From Candidatus Sulfotelmatobacter sp. (GTDB lineage: Bacteria; Acidobacteriota; Terriglobia; Terriglobales; Acidobacteriaceae), in contig JASHRB010000718.1 of NCBI GenBank assembly GCA_030037575.1, positions 1-7,812 on the forward strand: a DNA stretch of 7,812 bases, read 5' to 3'. The notes below the pieces were generated by a model. That model did no database searches. It was given only the letters and a program-made list of their open reading frames with translations, and was not told where the DNA came from. The position numbers and the translations under genes were made by a program. This document shows, piece by piece, positions 1-6,725 of the stretch. Position 1 is the stretch's first letter; each line of letters starts with the position of its first letter.

Positions 1-1
1 T

Positions 2-343
2 TTGTTCCTGGCCACCAGCGCGTTTGCGGTAAGCAAAGGCAGCTTGCAGCTCGCGAGCGAAGTGAAGCTGAACGGAACCACACTGAAGGCGGGAGACTAC
101 AAAGTCGAGTGGGATGGAGCCGGACCGAACGTCGAACTCAGCATCCTGCGAGGCAAGAAAGTTGTGGCCAAAGCCGCGGCGCAGATGGTCGATCTGCCCG
201 CGCCGGCGGCGAATGATGCAGCCGTGACAGTGAAGAATGCGAGCGGACCGAATTCGCTGACCGGAATTCGTTTCCAGGGCAAGAAATATGCTTTGAATCT
301 TGCCTCAGCCACTGACGGGATGAATGAAGGGTCGAGCCAGTAG
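2..343 (+). CDS. Small exported protein of unknown function, 5' end cut by the window edge
   Basis: The open frame runs from the window edge to a TAG at 341-343, giving 113 visible residues. The first visible codon is TTG inside a hydrophobic stretch that ends in A-T-S-A-F-A, followed by V-S-K-G. This looks like the end of a Sec signal peptide with an A-x-A cleavage site, so the true start lies upstream and this TTG is probably an internal Leu. The mature part is short and rich in beta-forming residues, with alternating segments such as LNGTTLKAGDYKVEWDG and ELSILRGKKVVAKA. The 'LKAGDYKVEW' motif resembles small secreted proteins that I associate with Acidobacteriota, which have no known function. 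It has no cysteines and no catalytic motif I recognise. It converges on moeBR, whose stop is at 455-457. Confidence is good that it is a gene and low for any role. Confidence 0.7.
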   Translation: MFLATSAFAVSKGSLQLASEVKLNGTTLKAGDYKVEWDGAGPNVELSILRGKKVVAKAAAQMVDLPAPAANDAAVTVKNASGPNSLTGIRFQGKKYALNLASATDGMNEGSSQ

Positions 344-360
344 AAGAAGTTGCCATGAAA

Positions 361-392
361 ACTGCCAAGGGGAGCCGGCTCCCCTTGGCAGT
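361..392 (-). terminator. Perfect 32-nt palindrome, likely terminator of the moeBR transcript
   Basis: The arm ACTGCCAAGGGGAGCC (361-376) is followed at once by its exact reverse complement (377-392). As RNA this would form a very strong GC-rich stem with a minimal loop. Read on the minus strand, the stem is followed by TTT (from AAA at 358-360), a short U-tract. Read on the plus strand, no T-run follows. It lies 63 bases past the moeBR stop and 18 bases past the stop of the first gene. Intrinsic termination of moeBR fits best. A two-way barrier between convergent genes is also possible. Confidence 0.55.
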
Positions 393-425
393 CCGCGTCC
401 GCGGCGGTAAACCTCCGATCGGAGG
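393..425 (-). terminator. Second and third inverted repeats in the convergent gap
   Basis: Directly after the 32-nt palindrome is CCGCG-TC-CGCGG (393-404). After 7 bases comes a perfect 14-nt palindrome, CCTCCGATCGGAGG (412-425). On the minus strand the 14-nt repeat is followed by TTTA, so it would be the first hairpin met by RNA polymerase leaving moeBR, 30 bases after the stop. It may act as an upstream terminator or an RNA 3'-end stabiliser. The stems are shorter than the neighbouring one, so the functional claim is weaker. Confidence 0.35.
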
Positions 426-454
426 CTGACCCGTTGCGAACAGGCAACCGCTTT

Positions 455-1621
455 TCAATACTTCGGCACTCTTGGGTCCACACGGTCGGACCAAGCGTTG
501 ATGCCGCCGGCCAGATTGCGGACTTTGGTGAATCCCGCTTGGCGCAGGAACTCGACAGCCTTGGCGCTGCGGCCGCCCATCTTGCAATGCACGACGATTT
601 CGCGGCTGGAATCGAGTTCGTGCACGCGCTTCGGTAAATCGTTGAGCGGAATGAGATGTCCGCCGAGATTGCAGATCTGATATTCGTGCGGCTCGCGCAC
701 ATCGAGAACGAATACATCTTCTTGCGCATCCAGCCGCCGCTTCAGTTCTTCCACTTGAATTTCAGGAACTCCACTCGACACCGATTTTTCCTCCCCGCGC
801 ATGCCGCAGAACTGATTGTAGTCGATGAGCTTGGTAACCGTGGGATGGGTGCCGCACACCGGGCACTCGAGGTTTTTGCGCAGCTTCAGTTCGCGGAACT
901 TCATGCCCAGCGCATCGATGAGCAGCAACCGGCCGATTAGCGGATCGCCGACGCCGAGAATTAACTTGATGACTTCGGTCGCCTGCATCACTCCGACCAG
1001 CCCGGGCAAAATGCCCAGCACGCCACCTTCGGCGCAAGAAGGCACCAGCCCCGGCGGTGGCGGTTCGGGATACAAACAGCGGTAGCACGGTCCCGCTTCG
1101 GTCGCGAACACGCTGGCTTGGCCTTCAAATCGGAAGATTGATCCGTAGACATTGGGCTTGCCGGTGAGAACGCAGGCGTCGTTTACGAGATAGCGCGTGG
1201 GAAAATTATCGGTGCCGTCGGCGATGATGTCGAATTCGCGAAAAAGTTCGAGGGCATTTTCGCTGCTCAACCGCGCGTCGAAAGTGCGCAGGTTCAAATA
1301 AGGATTGATCGCCGTCAGCTTGTCAGCCGCAGAATCGAGCTTCTTGCGGCCAACGTCGGCGGTCGAGTGAATGATTTGCCGCTGCAGGTTGGTGTAATCG
1401 ACCACGTCAAAATCCACCAACCCGAGCGTGCCCACGCCTGCAGCCGCGAGATACAGCGCCAGCGGCGATCCCAGCCCGCCCGTGCCGATGCACAGCACGC
1501 GCGCGGCTTTCAGCTTCTGCTGGCCCTCCATGCCGACCTCGGGCATGATCAAATGCCGCGAGTAGCGCAAAATCTCGTCTTTGTTCAGCGTAACTGGAAT
1601 CTCGGTTGTGGTGGTGGCCAT
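455..1621 (-). CDS. moeB: MoeB/ThiF-type E1-like adenylyltransferase with C-terminal rhodanese domain (MoeZ/MoeBR-like)
   Basis: This 388-residue protein activates a ubiquitin-like sulfur carrier. It adenylates the carrier C-terminus with ATP, and its rhodanese domain supplies sulfur to give a thiocarboxylate. Residues 1-270 are the ThiF/MoeB fold: a nucleotide loop GTGGLG (46-51), D70-F-D, the NLQRQ segment (78-82) and DGTDNFPTR (135-143). Two CxxC pairs (C179/C182 and C253/C256) should bind structural zinc. C196 in PSCAEGG matches the reactive cysteine of MOCS3/Uba4-type enzymes. Residues from about 285 to the end are a rhodanese domain with the active loop C346-KMGGRS and an upstream LDVREPHEY. 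The ATG (1619-1621) has a GAGGA ribosome site at 1626-1630. It lies 112 bases downstream of the carrier gene on the same strand, probably co-transcribed. The domain order and length match mycobacterial MoeZ. A role in molybdopterin or thiamin synthesis cannot be excluded, but the CysO-like partner favours cysteine synthesis. Confidence 0.93.
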   Translation of the reverse strand: MATTTTEIPVTLNKDEILRYSRHLIMPEVGMEGQQKLKAARVLCIGTGGLGSPLALYLAAAGVGTLGLVDFDVVDYTNLQRQIIHSTADVGRKKLDSAADKLTAINPYLNLRTFDARLSSENALELFREFDIIADGTDNFPTRYLVNDACVLTGKPNVYGSIFRFEGQASVFATEAGPCYRCLYPEPPPPGLVPSCAEGGVLGILPGLVGVMQATEVIKLILGVGDPLIGRLLLIDALGMKFRELKLRKNLECPVCGTHPTVTKLIDYNQFCGMRGEEKSVSSGVPEIQVEELKRRLDAQEDVFVLDVREPHEYQICNLGGHLIPLNDLPKRVHELDSSREIVVHCKMGGRSAKAVEFLRQAGFTKVRNLAGGINAWSDRVDPRVPKY

Positions 1622-1733
1622 AAAATCCTCGATTGAGATGAAACTGATTGCGAGTCAGCAAAGTCGAAGGCGCTAAGCACAGGCGGGGCAACAACAACAG
1701 CGATCGGTAGTGGAAGGAAGCGAGTGCATCGTC

Positions 1734-2012
1734 CTAAGCCATGCCCCCGGCAATGGAGGGCACAATCGAAATGTTATCACCATCCTTCACCGCGGTCTCT
1801 TCTTTTTGCAGGTAACGGATATCCTCGTCGTTGACGTAAACATTGACGAAGGCGCGGAGCTTGCCATCCTCGGTGTAAAGATGCCGCCGCAGCTCGGGAT
1901 GCTCCGTCAACAAGGCCTTCATGGCTTCGGCGACCGTGGCACCCGTCACCTCCACAGCAGCCTGTTTTCCGACGAATTGCCGCAAGGGAGTTGGAATATG
2001 AATTTTGCTCAT
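1734..2012 (-). CDS. cysO: MoaD/ThiS-family ubiquitin-like sulfur carrier, CysO-like, with a post-diglycine tail
   Basis: This 92-residue beta-grasp protein should carry sulfur as a C-terminal thiocarboxylate. The centre (residues 54-66, AFVNVYVNDEDIR) closely matches the FVN-YVNDED-R stretch I recall from M. tuberculosis CysO, which is stronger evidence than general MoaD likeness. The C-terminus reads VPSIAGG-Met-Ala-stop: the essential Gly-Gly is at 89-90, followed by two extra residues. As encoded, it cannot be adenylated on glycine and would need proteolytic trimming, as known for QbsE trimmed by the JAMM protease QbsD in Pseudomonas fluorescens. The ATG start (2010-2012) has no clear Shine-Dalgarno site, and a possible -10 lies about 7 bases upstream, so the mRNA could be leaderless. 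It is followed by moeBR on the same strand. It could also serve other thiolation pathways. The symbol is given by similarity. Confidence 0.88.
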   Translation of the reverse strand: MSKIHIPTPLRQFVGKQAAVEVTGATVAEAMKALLTEHPELRRHLYTEDGKLRAFVNVYVNDEDIRYLQKEETAVKDGDNISIVPSIAGGMA

Positions 2013-2018
2013 AACTCA

Positions 2019-2048
2019 ACTGTAAGAGATGCGGCCCCGTACCTGCAA
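2019..2048 (-). promoter_or_regulatory. Possible promoter of the cysO-moeBR unit
   Basis: On the minus strand a TTGCAG hexamer (2043-2048) lies 18 bases from TACAGT (2019-2024), matching 3 of 6 and 4 of 6 bases of the sigma-70 consensus. Transcription would start at about the A of the carrier's ATG, which fits the lack of a ribosome site there. The match is weak and placed by eye. Confidence 0.25.
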
Positions 2049-2113
2049 GATTCAGGCCGATCGCCCCTCACGAGTCACTTATTCGATCTCCCTGCCCACC
2101 CTAGAAGCTGCCC

Positions 2114-2130
2114 AAGGAGAAACCACCATG
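2114..2130 (+). promoter_or_regulatory. Strong ribosome binding site and ATG for the SPFH gene
   Basis: AAGGAG (2114-2119) lies 8 bases before ATG (2128-2130). The ATG reads MAIFDPVG and then runs out of frame into TGA at 2161-2163. This is the only good start signal in the region, so it probably marks the original start of the SPFH gene. The open frame downstream begins 28 bases later at a GTG without a comparable signal. Confidence 0.6.
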
Positions 2131-2155
2131 GCGATTTTCGATCCGGTGGGGCAGA

Positions 2156-2929
2156 GTGATTGACGGCGGCGGAGGCGGCGGATTGCTGCGCCTCGCGGGA
2201 TTCGGCATTGGCGCATTGTTCGTGGTGGTTTTGCTGTTCAGTTCGGTCACCAAAGTGGGCACCGGGCACGTCGCGGTGCTCACCCTGTTTGGCAGGGTCA
2301 CGGCCGAGACCCTGGGGCGAGGGCATTCTCATTTCATCAATCCACTGAAGACAAACAACGAGCTGTCGGTTCAGACCCAAACCGTGAAAGAGTCGGCCAG
2401 CGTGCCCTCGAGCGAAGGTTTGATGATGAGCCTGGACACTTCGCTCATTTACCATCTCAATCCGGACCACGCGGCCGAAGTATTTCAGAAAATCGGCGCG
2501 GATTATGAGAACGTGGTCGTTGAGCCGACGCTGCGCTCCGCCCTCCGGGAAGCCACCGCCTCGCATACCGCCAATGCTCTATACACCGGCGAGCGCGAGG
2601 AAGTGGCAAAGCAGATTTTTCAGCAGGTCAGTTTGCAGCTTACCCAGCGCGGTTTGACGGTTGAGAGCGCGCTCCTGCGCGACATTCAACTGCCAGCCAC
2701 GCTGAAAGCTTCGATTGAAGCCAGGCAGCAAGCCGAGCAGGAAGCGCTCGCCATGAACTTCCGCCTGCAGAAAGAAACGCAGGAAGCGCAGCGGAAGCGC
2801 ATCGAGGCGGCCGGCATTCGCGACTTCCAGCAAATCGTGGCGCAGGGAATTACGCCATCCTTGCTGGATTGGAAAGGCATCGAAGCCACCGAGAATCTGG
2901 CCAAGGCGCGAACTCGAAGGTTGTGGTGA
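2156..2929 (+). CDS. SPFH/prohibitin-family membrane protein, apparently frameshifted at both ends
   Basis: The uninterrupted frame gives 257 residues. A transmembrane helix lies at about 10-30 (LLRLAGFGIGALFVVVLLFSS), followed by an SPFH domain (about 31-185: TGHVAVLTLFGRV, HFINPLK, YHLNPDHAAEVF, EPTLRSALREA). Next comes a charged helix likely to form a coiled coil (about 185-222). Prohibitin-type proteins form large membrane-anchored rings and often affect membrane proteases. The start used here is GTG, but the strong ribosome site and ATG at 2128 belong to another frame. MAIFDPVG joins naturally to R-V-I-D-G-G if one base in 2145-2152 is extra. At the other end the frame stops at 2927-2929, while the family's expected ending (VVVIGNNKNGLPLILGQ) is encoded in another frame up to TAG 2971-2973. 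Restoring both gives about 281 residues (2128-2973). It could be a decaying gene, a truncated but translated one, or carry sequencing errors. Confidence 0.8.
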   Translation: MIDGGGGGGLLRLAGFGIGALFVVVLLFSSVTKVGTGHVAVLTLFGRVTAETLGRGHSHFINPLKTNNELSVQTQTVKESASVPSSEGLMMSLDTSLIYHLNPDHAAEVFQKIGADYENVVVEPTLRSALREATASHTANALYTGEREEVAKQIFQQVSLQLTQRGLTVESALLRDIQLPATLKASIEARQQAEQEALAMNFRLQKETQEAQRKRIEAAGIRDFQQIVAQGITPSLLDWKGIEATENLAKARTRRLW

Positions 2930-2973
2930 TCGGGAACAACAAAAACGGCTTGCCGCTGATTCTGGGGCAGTAG
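2911..2973 (+). other. Out-of-frame C-terminal tail of the SPFH gene
   Basis: In the frame beginning at 2911 the sequence encodes N-S-K followed by VVVIGNNKNGLPLILGQ and TAG. This matches the usual C-terminus of bacterial prohibitin-like proteins after the '-W-K-G-I-E-A-T-E-N-L-A-K' helix, which here ends in the preceding frame at about 2905. Between them are five bases (GCGCG) where a multiple of three is needed, so one base appears to have been lost. The translated frame instead ends A-R-T-R-R-L-W. Confidence 0.7.
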
Positions 2974-3084
2974 AATCCGTATCAGATTCGGGATTATGTC
3001 GGCGCCGTGGGCGGATGGCTTGCCGCCCTCGGCCGTACCGCTTTCGGCAGCCCGGCACAGCTGCATCGCTGCTAACATGAGTTC

Positions 3085-4107
<1,023 letters not shown>

Positions 4108-4191
4108 TCTGTCTTTGTTCCTCCTGCGGATCTCATCCCCCAGGTCCATACGCGTTTCTCGGTCCTCCCGCCACAACCCGGCAGGCTGTTC

Positions 4192-4197
4192 TATAAT
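4192..4197 (+). promoter_or_regulatory. TATAAT -10 element before the metallophosphoesterase gene
   Basis: A perfect TATAAT lies in the 111-base gap after the ABC ATPase, 21 bases before the TTG start. No recognisable -35 hexamer lies at 16-18 bases upstream, where the DNA is GC-rich. If used, transcription would start near 4204 and leave a leader of about 15 bases. It suggests that the phosphoesterase is transcribed separately from the ATPase. Confidence 0.45.
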
Positions 4198-4218
4198 CGC
4201 CACTTTGTCCGGTGCCCC

Positions 4219-4974
4219 TTGCGCTTACTGCTGCTCAGCGACATCCACGCCAACCTCGAAGCGCTCGAAGCCTGTCTGGCTGCGGCACCCGAGTATGACT
4301 TCGTGGCGAATCTTGGCGACGTTGTCGGCTACGGCGCCTCTCCAAACGAAGTTGTCGAGCGCGCTCGCGGGCTGGGAAAAATGTTTGTCCGCGGCAATCA
4401 TGACAAAGCGGCGACCGGCCTGATCGAGCTCAGTGACTTTAATCCGCTGGCCGCGACCTCTGCCGTCTGGACGCGCGATCAGTTGACTGCCGAGCACCAC
4501 CAATGGCTGCAGTCTTTGCCCCAAGGGCCGCTCGCACTCGAAGGATTTTCCCAGGCGCAGCTTGTGCATGGTTCGCCCGCAGACGAAGATCTCTACGTAG
4601 TTTCGTTGGGAGACGCACTGGTCCCCCTGCTCGCCGAGACGACCCCGCTCACTTTTTTTGGCCATACTCATTTGCAGGGTGGGTTCTTTGCCAATGGCAA
4701 CAGCGCGGACGGCTTTCGTCCCGAATATCGCACGGTAGGAAAGGCCGAATCGGTTTCCTTGCAGCTCAAGCCGGCCACGCGATACTTGATCAATCCCGGT
4801 TCGGTCGGTCAGCCCCGCGACGGCGACTGGCGGGCGGCATTCGCCTTGTTCGATAGCCATGCCCAGGTGGTTCACTTTCATCGAACGCCATACAATTTGA
4901 AGGCCGCGCAGGACCGGATTTTCGCCGCGAACCTGCCCCCCCGGCTGGCAACGCGGCTGGCTGCTGGCCGCTGA
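4219..4974 (+). CDS. Calcineurin-like metallophosphoesterase (YfcE/MJ0936-type)
   Basis: This 251-residue protein should be a two-metal phosphodiesterase or phosphatase. All the metal-binding blocks are present in order: SDIHAN (D8, H10), GDVVGYG (D34), GNHD (N60, H61), VHGSP (H118) and GHTH (H149, H151). The later INPGSVGQPRDG (191-202) is typical of the subgroup called diadenosine tetraphosphatase-related or YfcE-like. It has no signal peptide or membrane segment, so it is likely cytoplasmic. The start is TTG (4219-4221), chosen because the catalytic SDIH sits close to the N-terminus as in the family and no in-frame ATG or GTG lies upstream near it. The GTG at 4212 is out of frame. The next gene's frame is open right after this stop. 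The natural substrate is unknown for most members and cannot be inferred here. Confidence 0.88.
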   Translation: MRLLLLSDIHANLEALEACLAAAPEYDFVANLGDVVGYGASPNEVVERARGLGKMFVRGNHDKAATGLIELSDFNPLAATSAVWTRDQLTAEHHQWLQSLPQGPLALEGFSQAQLVHGSPADEDLYVVSLGDALVPLLAETTPLTFFGHTHLQGGFFANGNSADGFRPEYRTVGKAESVSLQLKPATRYLINPGSVGQPRDGDWRAAFALFDSHAQVVHFHRTPYNLKAAQDRIFAANLPPRLATRLAAGR

Positions 4975-5009
4975 GTGAAACTGGTGGCCGACTTCGCTTC
5001 CGGCTGTCG

Positions 5010-5015
5010 TAGACT
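5010..5015 (+). promoter_or_regulatory. Possible -10 giving a leaderless RNase HI transcript
   Basis: TAGACT (5 of 6 bases of TATAAT) is followed by 7 bases and then ATG (5023-5025). This spacing would put the transcription start at about the start codon. No -35 match is visible, and there is no ribosome site before the ATG, which fits a leaderless message. Weak evidence. Confidence 0.3.
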
Positions 5016-5022
5016 TGATTTC

Positions 5023-5514
5023 ATGCCCGATTCCCCCACCCGAACCAAATCTCCTTGCATGGGGCGTGAGGACGCCGCCAAGCGTCCGCCCGCACATTAC
5101 CTCATTGCCCACAGCGACGGCGGCGCTCGCGGCAATCCCGGGCCGGCCGGATACGGTGTGGTAATTGAAGACCAGTCAGGCGCAAAAATCGCCCGCCTCA
5201 GCGCCTACCTCGGCCACCAGACCAACAACTTCGCCGAGTATCAAGGTCTGATCGCCGCCCTTGAATACGCGCTCCAGCACGGGCCGAAAGCATTGAAGCT
5301 CATTAGTGATTCGGAATTGCTGGTGCGCCAGATCAAGGGCATCTACAAGGTGAAAAACGCGACGCTGAAGGATCTCCACGCCCGCGCCAGCGAATTGATC
5401 GCACAACTCGAGTGGTTTTCCATCGGACACGCGCTGCGAGAGCACAATCAGGAAGCCGATCGCCTGGCCAACGAAGCGATGGACAAAGGCGTGGGCCGCC
5501 GGTTGCAAACTTGA
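5023..5514 (+). CDS. rnhA: Ribonuclease HI, short type without the basic protrusion
   Basis: The enzyme cuts the RNA strand of RNA-DNA hybrids, removing primers and R-loops in the cytoplasm. From ATG 5023 it is 163 residues. The four acidic catalytic residues are D32 (HSDGGARGNPGPAGYG), E72 (NNFAEYQG), D96 (SDSELLVRQ) and D146 (EHNQEADRLANEA). The KVKNATLKDLH segment is typical of the short subgroup represented by the N-terminal domain of M. tuberculosis Rv2228c and by archaeal RNase HI, which lacks the basic handle of the E. coli enzyme. The frame stays open back to a GTG at 4975, directly after the phosphoesterase stop, but those 16 extra residues have no ribosome site and no similarity I recognise. 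The first 20-25 residues, even from 5023, look disordered, and a later ATG at 5059 is possible. It converges on the DUF4440-type gene, with only two bases between the stops. Confidence 0.9.
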   Translation: MPDSPTRTKSPCMGREDAAKRPPAHYLIAHSDGGARGNPGPAGYGVVIEDQSGAKIARLSAYLGHQTNNFAEYQGLIAALEYALQHGPKALKLISDSELLVRQIKGIYKVKNATLKDLHARASELIAQLEWFSIGHALREHNQEADRLANEAMDKGVGRRLQT

Positions 5515-5516
5515 GC

Positions 5517-5978
5517 CTAATCCGCCGCCGAGGTGTGATCGTGCACAATCTTCCATCCCGCAGGAAACTTTCGGAAGATGAGCGTGAATAATCCATGTGG
5601 CGTTTTGCCGTCGGGCATGGTCAGACGCCATGCGCCGCGCGCGAACGCCGCATGGCCGCCCAGGATTTCAATGCGCAGGTTTGAAAAATCCAGCTTACCC
5701 ATTTCATGCCCGGGGCTGGCATAGGTTTTCTGATAGCGGTCCATGGCCGCCTGCCATCCATCGTGCTCGGTGGCTCCGGAGAAGAACGTGAGCTCGGGTG
5801 AGTTCCGATAGCCGCTCATGAAAGCCTCGAGATCGTGCCGGTTCCAGGCTTCCTGCTGATCGCGCAGCGCATGCTCGATCTCGGCCTTTGCCCGATGGTC
5901 GCGGTTGGCGGATGTTTGGCCGATCAGAACTGAGCCCAGCAAAGAAACGAAAGAGCACAGAAAAATGCCGGTGCGCAT
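5517..5978 (-). CDS. Secreted SnoaL/DUF4440-type small alpha+beta barrel protein
   Basis: From ATG 5976-5978 this is 153 residues. It opens with a signal peptide (MRTGIFLCSFVSLLGSVLIG, then QTSA), so the protein is probably exported. The rest fits the NTF2/SnoaL-like fold: a helix with ALRDQQEAWNRHDLEAFM (37-54), then Y-R-N-S-P-E-L-T-F-F-S-G, strands through AFARGAWRLTM, and the hallmark end GWKIVHDHTS (141-150). DUF4440 and related proteins include ketosteroid isomerase-like enzymes, but most have no known substrate. The start is fixed by GAGG (5984-5987) five bases before the ATG. The frame extends to a GTG at 6006-6008, which would add ten residues ahead of the signal peptide and has no ribosome site. 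It is separated by about 100 bases from the next minus-strand gene upstream and may be co-transcribed with it. Confidence 0.82.
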   Translation of the reverse strand: MRTGIFLCSFVSLLGSVLIGQTSANRDHRAKAEIEHALRDQQEAWNRHDLEAFMSGYRNSPELTFFSGATEHDGWQAAMDRYQKTYASPGHEMGKLDFSNLRIEILGGHAAFARGAWRLTMPDGKTPHGLFTLIFRKFPAGWKIVHDHTSAAD

Positions 5979-6079
5979 GAGAACCTCGTTTGCGGGATCA
6001 AAGCGCACCAGTTTCGCACAAAGGCATGGTCAACGAGAAGGATTTGTCGAAGCACAGATTCGCTCGGGGCCGTTCCGCT

Positions 6080-6556
6080 TTAGGCACGCCCTTTTTTCGC
6101 AGCCACCGCCTTCCCGGCGATTTCCCACGGCCGCTTGGGCCGGTCGACCACCGGTTTGTCGCGATCTGTGATGCGATCGTAATGGTATGACTCGCTGACC
6201 GTCCCCAGCGACTCGTTGTAAAGGCTGGGCAGTCCCAGCGCTTCTTTCAATTCCTCGCTGAAAGACTGCACCGCTTTCAGATGGTCGGCGGTGGCGGGAA
6301 CCTCCGCTTTGGAAGTTTTCAAAAACTGCTGATAACCGCGATTCACCAGCTTGGAGATTTCGCTGCCCATCAGATATCCGGGGTAGGCGAATATCTTCAC
6401 GCCATCATCCGGCGTTTTCTGGATCGCCGCCGAGACATTATATTTTCTGAGAAACACGCGGCCATTGGTTCCTGGTGCTTCGGTCAAATCAAAACCATGG
6501 TCGCGCAGCCAGGTCACCGCGTCCTCATAACTTCGAGCTTCCATTGCTTTTGACAT
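6080..6556 (-). CDS. Conserved-looking hypothetical protein, 158 residues
   Basis: I do not recognise the family. The ATG (6554-6556) is preceded by AGGA (6560-6563), rather close at three bases. The protein appears soluble, with no signal peptide or membrane segment. The first 60 residues are compact (SYEDAVTWLRDHGFDLTEAP, then GRVFLRKYNVSAAIQK and VKIFAYPGYLMGSEIS) and suggest a small alpha/beta domain. The middle is helical and charged (DHLKAVQSFSEELKEALGLPS). The C-terminus is basic and Pro/Lys-rich (RPKRPWEIAGKAVAAKKGRA), perhaps contacting nucleic acid or being disordered. The codon pattern and GC resemble the neighbours, so this is probably a real gene. It is transcribed divergently from cysM across a 169-base gap, and a shared control region is possible. 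No function can be assigned. Confidence 0.7.
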   Translation of the reverse strand: MSKAMEARSYEDAVTWLRDHGFDLTEAPGTNGRVFLRKYNVSAAIQKTPDDGVKIFAYPGYLMGSEISKLVNRGYQQFLKTSKAEVPATADHLKAVQSFSEELKEALGLPSLYNESLGTVSESYHYDRITDRDKPVVDRPKRPWEIAGKAVAAKKGRA

Positions 6557-6583
6557 TTTCCTGCGGCTTCACCTTTCCCTTAG

Positions 6584-6599
6584 ATGCGGGTACACGCAT
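6584..6599. promoter_or_regulatory. Imperfect palindrome in the divergent gap, possible operator
   Basis: ATGCG-GGTACA-CGCAT is a near-perfect 16-base dyad with one mismatched pair around a GTAC centre. It lies 27 bases upstream of the 158-residue gene's start, within the gap shared with cysM. The size and symmetry would suit a dimeric regulator, but a dyad this short can arise by chance. Confidence 0.2.
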
Positions 6600-6654
6600 A
6601 AAAGCGACGTGCTTGTTGGCGCTGCATCGTCGCAATCATCAAGATCATCCAAAG

Positions 6655-6725
6655 ACACCATATTACATAGCCTGTTTTGCTTTTCTTTCATAATTACGAT
6701 AGTCATAGAGCAAAGGTTTGGTTGG
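6655..6725 (+). promoter_or_regulatory. AT-rich leader with ribosome site for cysM
   Basis: The 60 bases from about 6655 are clearly richer in A and T than the flanks, as expected for a promoter region, although I could not fit a convincing -35/-10 pair. AAAGG (6712-6716) lies nine bases before the ATG at 6726 and supports that start over the longer open frame from 6609. Confidence 0.35.

Noticed and set aside
97..729. Long minus-strand open frame across the first gene and the end of moeBR, and similar long frames opposite the ABC ATPase and cysM
   Set aside because: They lie antisense or out of frame to genes with clear domain motifs, are rich in Arg/Ser/Ala as expected of shadow frames in GC-rich DNA, and contain no recognisable domains.
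3009..3028. GGGCGG/CCGCCC hairpin between the SPFH and ABC ATPase genes as a terminator
   Set aside because: The stem is only six pairs with an eight-base loop and no T-run follows. It is likely to occur by chance in GC-rich DNA.
3077..3084. ATG at 3077 as the ABC ATPase start
   Set aside because: It is out of frame with the ATPase and its own frame closes quickly. GTG 3085 is the only in-frame start after the upstream stop.
4975..5022. RNase HI start at GTG 4975, touching the phosphoesterase stop
   Set aside because: No ribosome site and no family similarity in the extra 16 residues. ATG 5023 has a -10-like element at a spacing suited to a leaderless message.
5979..6008. Start of the DUF4440-type gene at GTG 6008
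   Set aside because: It would place ten residues before the signal peptide. GAGG and ATG 5978 give a normal signal peptide N-terminus.
6609..6725. The cysM frame is open 39 codons upstream, beginning at GTG-like or ATG-like codons near 6609
   Set aside because: The added residues form a hydrophobic, Ser-rich stretch unlike the family and span the AT-rich promoter-like DNA. AAAGG before ATG 6726 gives a better start.
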